From the IMG/VR virus record IMGVR_UViG_3300048548_000657, positions 1 through 39,313 of that record: a DNA stretch of 39,313 nt; one strand, written 5' to 3'. The translations under genes and the position numbers were made by a program. The notes under the pieces are model-generated. The model ran no database searches and was not told the origin of the DNA. It saw nothing but the letters and a program-made list of their open reading frames with translations. Shown here in pieces: positions 34,974 through 39,313 of the stretch. Positions within the stretch are counted from its first letter, which is position 1, and the number at the start of each line of letters is the position of its first letter. The DNA is from a virus.

Positions 34974-35737
34974 ACTCGTCTATGTCTATGATCAAAACCG
35001 AACCGCCTACGCTTTTTGCCGTATGCCTGCGGATCAATTAATTTTAATTGGTTATTTGTTTCTGCTAGTAATTCTCTAAGCTCTGATAATTCGGGTAATT
35101 TTTTTGTTACCTGTTTGCCTGCAATTGTTACGCTAACCACTAGCTCGCCCGACATCACAGCTTTAATTTGCTTCACTACATCGGCTCGCATTTCTAGCAG
35201 TTCTGCTTCAGTTAATGATCCGAATAGACCTGTCTCTGCTCTTAAATTTGCTAATTCTTGCAACGCACCGCCACCGCCACCAATTGACGAACCAACAGAA
35301 ACATTACCACCACCGCTTCCCACGCTTACTTGCGGAGTGCCGATGCTTACTTGCGGAGTTCCGATGCTCACCGATGGTGTACCGATGCTCACTTGCGGAG
35401 TGCTGGCATTAGCAATTAATGCGTATGTAACATTAAAATCTATATTGCTTGTGCTTGGGTCTATCTGCGAAACACCACTAATATCGATTGAAAAAGAAGT
35501 GTTTTGTGCGGTATAAGTTTGCGTAATTGGCTGTGCGTTCTCGGAAGCAGTTACAATAACCTGTGTAGGAAAGTAGCCCGATGGTGAGTTTATGATAGCG
35601 TTTATCACAGGAAAGCTTGATGTATTGCTAGGACTTACATCACTAATAGAGATGTTTTGTAATGTGCCTGATGCTGTCTGCCTAACAATAGCGATAAAAC
35701 CGCCCACTACATTGGCTGTGTAAGTTTGTGCTCCCAT
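34970..35737 (-). CDS. gpW-like head-tail connector with N-terminal extension
   Basis: 255 residues. The C-terminal 85 look like gpW: EAELLEMRADVVKQIKAVMS, GELVVSVTIAGKQV, LPELSELRELLAETNNQLKL, then GKKRRRFGFDHRH, with the basic RRR-x-G-F end. gpW itself is only about 68 residues. The remaining 160 residues are an added domain: a beta-rich part (1-105), four seven-residue units (TPQVSIG-like) encoded by 21-bp repeats, and a Gly-rich hinge (SVGSGGGNVSVGSSIGGGGG). The place between TerL and portal agrees with gpW of lambda. Confidence 0.75.
   Translation of the reverse strand: MGAQTYTANVVGGFIAIVRQTASGTLQNISISDVSPSNTSSFPVINAIINSPSGYFPTQVIVTASENAQPITQTYTAQNTSFSIDISGVSQIDPSTSNIDFNVTYALIANASTPQVSIGTPSVSIGTPQVSIGTPQVSVGSGGGNVSVGSSIGGGGGALQELANLRAETGLFGSLTEAELLEMRADVVKQIKAVMSGELVVSVTIAGKQVTKKLPELSELRELLAETNNQLKLIDPQAYGKKRRRFGFDHRHRRV
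35319..35402. repeat. Four tandem 21-bp repeats
   Basis: Units at 35319-35339, 35340-35360, 35361-35381 and 35382-35402, with a consensus close to CCGATGCTYACTTGCGGAGT. They encode repeated TPQVSIG (one unit TPSVSIG) within the extension of the gpW-like connector. Changes in copy number would keep the frame and alter linker length. Confidence 0.85.
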
Positions 35738-35740
35738 TAA

Positions 35741-37513
35741 CTAAGATGCATTGTCAAGCGGACTGCTATCATAGCCAAGCTGTCTAGTGGCTAAAGAAGC
35801 TACAACGATCATAAGCTCGCAATCTCTAAGATGGTTGTCTCTGCGTATTTGCCTCCAAACATAGGAGATTCTGCCGTTAGCTTCCTTCTTTTCCTCTCGT
35901 ATCTCGGCTGTCAACTGCTGTATATATTCTTGCGTAGTATTTTTTGCTATTGTCCATGTGCCTATTTGCCCGCTCATAAGCTCTGCCAATATGTTTTTAG
36001 TAGCATCATTCGACCACACATAACGCTTTACTCTTTTGCCTAGTCCTTGTCGCTTTGTGCCCATTTCAGCATCTGCCCAAGTTTCTGTCCATATCTGCTT
36101 AATTGGCTTGCCTGTCTTCTTGTCTCTTACGGTGTATTGCTTTGCACCATCACCACGAAAAGGCTTCCATTTGTGTCGTTGGCAAAAGCGAATTACACTA
36201 GCTGTATTCCATCCGCAATCAATTATACAGCGGACATTTGGAACATTGTGATCTTTTGCAATTTCTAAAAGCTCTGTTTCGCTAAATGCTTTTCCGTATG
36301 CAATCAGTCTAGAACTTGCTCCCTCTTTTGCGAATGCACGAATACAATACCAATAATGCAAACCGCCACCGCCTTGTACATCGACAGCCATAAATCGTGT
36401 ATATTCATCTTCCCACTTTTCGTTTAGTGTGTAGCTGTCTCGTCTGTGATCAATTGTGTCATCGTCTACGCTAGTCATAGTCTCCTTCCATGGTTCTCCC
36501 GCTGATTCGTTAATAAAATCTTTAAGCGGTTGTGTGTTGCCATTTTTTATTGCGGTTGTTGCACTTAAAAATTCTTCTACTAAATCACGCCATTTTACCC
36601 ATGGTGGCAGAAGTGCATTCCAATAGTAGCTAATTTTAGTCATTGGTGCTAATGGATTAAGTGCAATAAACTCACCATCATTTGCAATCTTGTCCCGATT
36701 ATGCGGTTCATCGTATAGCTCATTGCCACAGCTTGAACATTTTAAATGTATAGTTTCAGCTAGTTTATCAAAATCGTAAACTCCATCTTTTTTGCAATCG
36801 TCTGCCCATTTCATATCACCCCACATAAGTGGAATCATGTCTTTACACTTAGAACATTCGTAGTGGTATGTAAGTTGATTACCTTCTACAAACGATCTAT
36901 GTATGCCATCGTTTTCCATGTCGGGTGTGCTAACAATAATCTGCTTGCTGTTCCAATACGCCCTAGTTCTCTTCTGTACCATTTCGAGTGCTCCTTCGGG
37001 ATAGTTACGAACCTCATCTAGAAACAGCCACCGCACAGGCTTTGATTGCAGTTTTGATGGACTTACCGCACCTGTAACCATAAGCGATGCGTTTACAAAG
37101 TTTGCCTGCCCTGTGGTTAAAGCATATTGAGTTGGAAGCAATTGCTTTGCTAGTGGTGCACAATTTTGAATGGTTGGTGTCATCCTGGTCTTCATAAAAT
37201 AATCCGCCTCTGATCCGTTAGAAGTTACCCACATAGCGGGTGCGGGTTCTTGACACAAAGCCCAAGTCATTAGACAGATTAGCGTTTGTGTTTTTGCAGA
37301 TTGTGCAGAGCACATAATCGTTAATTGTCTTACATCGGGATCAGCAAAAGTTTCCATGATTGGTCGCACCCATGGCGACACATCACTTTTCCAAAGCCCT
37401 TGAAAGGGCGAAGTCGGATCAACCTTTACATTTTGCTCGCACCATTGCCACGGCTTTTGTCTGTCGGGCGGTTGCAAGCTTTCTGTAAATGCTTTTTGTA
37501 TTTGGATATTCAT
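35741..37513 (-). CDS. Terminase large subunit, GpA family
   Basis: 590 residues from ATG 37513 (MNIQIQKAFTES); an extension to 37558 is possible but is overlapped by the previous gene. The pattern of GpA is clear: WQWCEQNVKVDPTSPFQGLW (22-41), TIMCSAQSAKTQTL (65-78) as Walker A-like, KPVRWLFLDEVRNYPEGALE as Walker B, and a zinc-ribbon-like pair (CSKCKD and CSSCGN). The C-terminal half holds FMAVDVQGGGGLHYWYCIRA and RCIIDCGWNT, acidic residues of the nuclease. It packages DNA with the small subunit at 38596-39192. GpA relatives cut at cos or pac-like sites. Confidence 0.92.
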   Translation of the reverse strand: MNIQIQKAFTESLQPPDRQKPWQWCEQNVKVDPTSPFQGLWKSDVSPWVRPIMETFADPDVRQLTIMCSAQSAKTQTLICLMTWALCQEPAPAMWVTSNGSEADYFMKTRMTPTIQNCAPLAKQLLPTQYALTTGQANFVNASLMVTGAVSPSKLQSKPVRWLFLDEVRNYPEGALEMVQKRTRAYWNSKQIIVSTPDMENDGIHRSFVEGNQLTYHYECSKCKDMIPLMWGDMKWADDCKKDGVYDFDKLAETIHLKCSSCGNELYDEPHNRDKIANDGEFIALNPLAPMTKISYYWNALLPPWVKWRDLVEEFLSATTAIKNGNTQPLKDFINESAGEPWKETMTSVDDDTIDHRRDSYTLNEKWEDEYTRFMAVDVQGGGGLHYWYCIRAFAKEGASSRLIAYGKAFSETELLEIAKDHNVPNVRCIIDCGWNTASVIRFCQRHKWKPFRGDGAKQYTVRDKKTGKPIKQIWTETWADAEMGTKRQGLGKRVKRYVWSNDATKNILAELMSGQIGTWTIAKNTTQEYIQQLTAEIREEKKEANGRISYVWRQIRRDNHLRDCELMIVVASLATRQLGYDSSPLDNAS

Positions 37514-37655
37514 ATATATTCGGAAGCATAAAGCTGTTAACCGCACAGGTCGAAACACGCAAAGAATCGGGATTTACTCCACGCCTGTCCCAAAATTCTC
37601 TCCAACCTTTATCGACTGCTCGCTTTAATGCTATTACTTCACCTTCTTGTACCAT
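37419..37655 (-). CDS. Small hypothetical protein overlapping the terminase start
   Basis: 78 residues from ATG 37655 (MVQEGEVIALKRAVDKGWRE). The frame is open up to 37706, but 37655 lies close to the upstream stop. It includes EFWDRRGVNPDSLRVSTCAV and a basic end. It overlaps TerL by 95 bp, which is long for a phage. The 140 bp between 37513 and 37655 would otherwise be empty, which favours a real gene. No family was recognised. Confidence 0.45.
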   Translation of the reverse strand: MVQEGEVIALKRAVDKGWREFWDRRGVNPDSLRVSTCAVNSFMLPNIYEYPNTKSIYRKLATARQTKAVAMVRAKCKG

Positions 37656-37888
37656 ACTTGTCTTTGTAATCTGCCTGTTGCTCCACGCTCTGTGCCTTCG
37701 TAGCATGTCATCTTGCCCGCTCTAAGCTCTGCTCGTATTTTTCTTCTTAAAGTCACCTCACCTAATGGCGATGCTTCTAGTAACTCAATAAATCTTTTCC
37801 AACCTTTTCCCTTTGGTGGTCTAGGCTCCTTTCTGCGGTCTCTATACTCTACAGATTCGGGCAGTTTTTCGTACCATTGTCTAGTCAT
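37634..37888 (-). CDS. Small basic hypothetical protein
   Basis: 84 residues, strongly basic (YRDRRKEPRPPKGKGWKRFI, TLRRKIRAELRAGKMTCYEG), with one likely helix (FIELLEASPLGEVTLRRKIR). Nucleic-acid binding is possible. It overlaps the phosphoesterase stop by 8 bp and the next start by 22 bp. It lies between the two terminase genes, so a role near packaging is possible. No family was recognised. Confidence 0.65.
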   Translation of the reverse strand: MTRQWYEKLPESVEYRDRRKEPRPPKGKGWKRFIELLEASPLGEVTLRRKIRAELRAGKMTCYEGTERGATGRLQRQVWYKKVK

Positions 37889-38636
37889 GCAGTTCTATGT
37901 TTGTGCCGTATAGCCATTTGTTTCCCATTCTTCTTGCTTGCATAACTTCGTAGCCGTCTTTCCAAGCAACTCCATAAGCCCATCCGTTTTGATGTAAAAA
38001 TCTACCTGTCATGTGCCGATTGTATTCCATTTTAGTCTGTGCCAAGCATCCGACTGCATAACCTCTGCATTCGGGATGACGAACCACGCTTGCAGATTGT
38101 ATTGCATGAGTGTGTCCGTGAAGAACTGCACCGCCCGACTCCGCAAAGACTTCAGCGTGTTTTTTGGTAGCATTAACGCCTGCATGATACCCATGGATAA
38201 AAGCAAGCTTGCCCAAACGATAGATGCCGTCATTAACATCATATGGAAACATTTTGCACTTAATAATTTTGCATTTTGTTTCAATGCTTCTAACGCCTTC
38301 CTCTGCATGATCCTTGGATAATCCATTAAAAGAACATCTAGCTTGATCCCATAACCTTTCGTCGTGGTTGCCACGCAAGAATATGTGCGGGCGATATTGA
38401 TCCAAAAACTTAAGACCAAGCTGAATGTCCAAAGCCATCGAGTCCGCCTTTTCCGCGTTGCTCGCTCCTCTTCTGATTGCACGAAAGTCGAATAAGTCAC
38501 CTCCAAATATTTTAAGGTCGGGCTTGTATTCTTTAACAAACTTGTGAAAAGCTTGCACAGCTTCGCCATCCTGCATGTCGCCATGAAGATCAGAGCTAAA
38601 GACCCACTTGGTCGGACGAGATTTGAGCAAGTGCAT
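37881..38636 (-). CDS. Calcineurin-like metallophosphoesterase
   Basis: 251 residues. All five metal-binding blocks are present: SSDLHGD (14-20), GGDLFDF (45-51), RGNHDER (88-94), IHGYHAG (147-153) and HGHTH (173-177). They identify a binuclear metallophosphoesterase. Substrates in the family range from nucleotides to DNA ends and phosphoproteins, so the reaction cannot be stated. It lies between the small and large terminase, with a 41-bp overlap of its start on TerS. A function in preparing DNA for packaging or in removing a host signalling nucleotide is conjecture. Confidence 0.88.
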   Translation of the reverse strand: MHLLKSRPTKWVFSSDLHGDMQDGEAVQAFHKFVKEYKPDLKIFGGDLFDFRAIRRGASNAEKADSMALDIQLGLKFLDQYRPHIFLRGNHDERLWDQARCSFNGLSKDHAEEGVRSIETKCKIIKCKMFPYDVNDGIYRLGKLAFIHGYHAGVNATKKHAEVFAESGGAVLHGHTHAIQSASVVRHPECRGYAVGCLAQTKMEYNRHMTGRFLHQNGWAYGVAWKDGYEVMQARRMGNKWLYGTNIELHD

Positions 38637-39192
38637 TATCTATTTCCTTTCGGATAAGTTGCTGTGCTTGCGTTGGTGTTTTTCCAATAACAAGAGGAGC
38701 CAATGTATCGGGGATTGCGAGCAGAATTGATCTTGCTCTTGAACACATTTGAGCCACATCTTGTTGAGCCTGTTCGATAGAAATAAATTCACCTTTTCTG
38801 ACTTCGATTTCATGCTCTAGCTTTTCGACTTGCAACCACACTCTGCGGGCTTCGCCTTCAGCTTTTGACAAATCTTCCGCATCCGTTGTAGAACTGCTTC
38901 TAGTCCTTTCACGCCAATCACGAACAGCAATAATATCGTATCTACCATCCGCCATAGCTTTGGGAAAATTTTCCTCCTTACGCCACCGCTGTATAGTTTT
39001 TCTGTCCACGCCCAAAAGCTCCGCAAGCTCTGTCTGATTCTTTGCATATCTTTTTTGGTCTGTGGAATTTCCATATAAAATTAATCTTTCCGCCTGTGTT
39101 AAAGTTCCGCCCGATTGGACTTTTTTTAATATGTTGGCTTTTTCTTTTTTACGAATCGCATGAAGCTGTTCGGCAGTAAATTGTTCACTCAT
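38596..39192 (-). CDS. Terminase small subunit, Nu1-like
   Basis: 198 residues. A helix-turn-helix NQTELAELLGVDRKTIQRWR (52-71) is followed by the wing, and residues 105-135 (LSKAEGEARRVWLQVEKLEH) are a coiled coil, then a helical end. This is the order of the DNA-recognising small terminase subunit of lambda-like phages. It is upstream of TerL by about 1.1 kb, an unusually large separation that holds three other genes. The frame lies just after the gene that closes across the contig ends. Confidence 0.85.
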   Translation of the reverse strand: MSEQFTAEQLHAIRKKEKANILKKVQSGGTLTQAERLILYGNSTDQKRYAKNQTELAELLGVDRKTIQRWRKEENFPKAMADGRYDIIAVRDWRERTRSSSTTDAEDLSKAEGEARRVWLQVEKLEHEIEVRKGEFISIEQAQQDVAQMCSRARSILLAIPDTLAPLVIGKTPTQAQQLIRKEIDNALAQISSDQVGL

Positions 39193-39246
39193 ACTAGATG
39201 CCTTGTCAATTTGGGCTGTTCAGATTTTTATGAGACATCAAAAATT

Positions 39247-39313
39247 TTACCCGATCGTTAGAGAACCCTTGCACGACTCTGTCGAAACCGACGCTTCTTC
39301 GGAAATAAAAGAT
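39247..39313 (-). CDS. 3' end of the protein starting at 361, second-copy version
   Basis: In this copy the frame enters at 39313 and reads SFISEEASVSTESCK before GSLTIG and TAA at 39247-39249. The corresponding stretch at the left end reads SFIFQESSVSTESCK, so three residues differ but the frame is kept. This is the terminal part of a gene whose first 361 nt lie at the left end of the window. Confidence 0.75.
   Translation of the reverse strand, partial: SFISEEASVSTESCKGSLTIG
39267..39313. repeat. Terminal direct repeat, right copy
   Basis: Counterpart of 1-47, with 43 of 47 bases identical. The window starts and stops exactly at the limits of this overlap. It indicates circular or permuted DNA rather than a genuine long terminal repeat. 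Confidence 0.85.

Noticed and set aside
38009-38584. A 191-residue minus-strand frame within the phosphoesterase gene
   Set aside because: The main frame has all five metallophosphoesterase motifs, so this is a shadow.
1-39313. CRISPR array, insertion sequence or diversity-generating retroelement
   Set aside because: No regularly spaced repeats with unique spacers, transposase, reverse transcriptase or template/variable repeats were seen. The only tandem repeats are the 21-bp units at 35319-35402 and the hexamers at 9958-10008.

Overview
The window reads as one complete, circularly permuted genome of a temperate, lambda-like siphovirus with a Gram-negative host. Head genes follow lambda order (small terminase, GpA-type large terminase, gpW-like connector, gpB-like portal, S49 head protease, scaffold, coat). 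The tail genes include a G/T chaperone pair with a GGGAAAG frameshift site and a 1026-residue tape measure. A tyrosine integrase sits beside the 3' half of a tRNA-Gly gene, which is the form expected of attP. The first and last 47 bases are near-identical direct repeats, and an open reading frame running off position 1 finds its stop at 39247-39249 when the ends are joined, so the molecule is about 39.27 kb. The DNA is AT-rich by eye. The host cannot be named from the sequence; a host-derived lipobox and a tRNA with encoded CCA are the only host clues. Nearly all genes are on the minus strand, so they read from high to low coordinate.

Layout in minus-strand reading order. 39.2-31.1 kb: DNA packaging and head (TerS, metallophosphoesterase, two small proteins, TerL, gpW fused to an N-terminal repeat domain, portal, S49 protease, scaffold, coat, a 44-residue protein), then an intrinsic terminator. 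31.1-25.6 kb: a connector candidate and a fibre block placed inside the morphogenesis region. 26.1-25.3 kb: a probable lysis cassette (glycine-zipper lipoprotein, 31-residue membrane peptide, holin-like 49-residue protein) with no recognisable endolysin. 25.3-15.5 kb: tail terminator, a tail protein bearing a split S74 chaperone domain, G/T chaperones, tape measure and tail-tip proteins. 15.5-14.4 kb: a glycosyltransferase beside attP.

14.4-12.4 kb: the lysogeny region, with attP, integrase, two tandem ribbon-helix-helix genes (the only convincing plus-strand genes) and an excisionase-like HTH protein. It carries five copies of a TTTGTGTYGCTTT motif at 10- and 20-bp spacings. 12.4-8.5 kb: replication and recombination (putative ssDNA-annealing protein, small membrane protein, PolB-type exonuclease, winged-helix protein, replication initiator with possible internal iterons, DnaC-like loader, RusA resolvase). 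8.5-0 kb: three accessory operons, each headed by a near-identical promoter with a dyad operator between -35 and -10. They encode small unknown proteins and a dispersed peptide-modification set: an amidoligase, a class II glutamine amidotransferase and a gamma-glutamylcyclotransferase. They also carry a ParB-like protein with an ABC-ATPase/acetyltransferase pair split at an A9 run.

The most unusual material is in 0-8.5 kb: the amidoligase module, the repeated operator cassettes, and a shared translation leader (CTAACACAATG) before many starts. A terminator hairpin at 4873-4904 has a loop complementary to nine bases of that leader, which raises the possibility of a trans-acting phage RNA.
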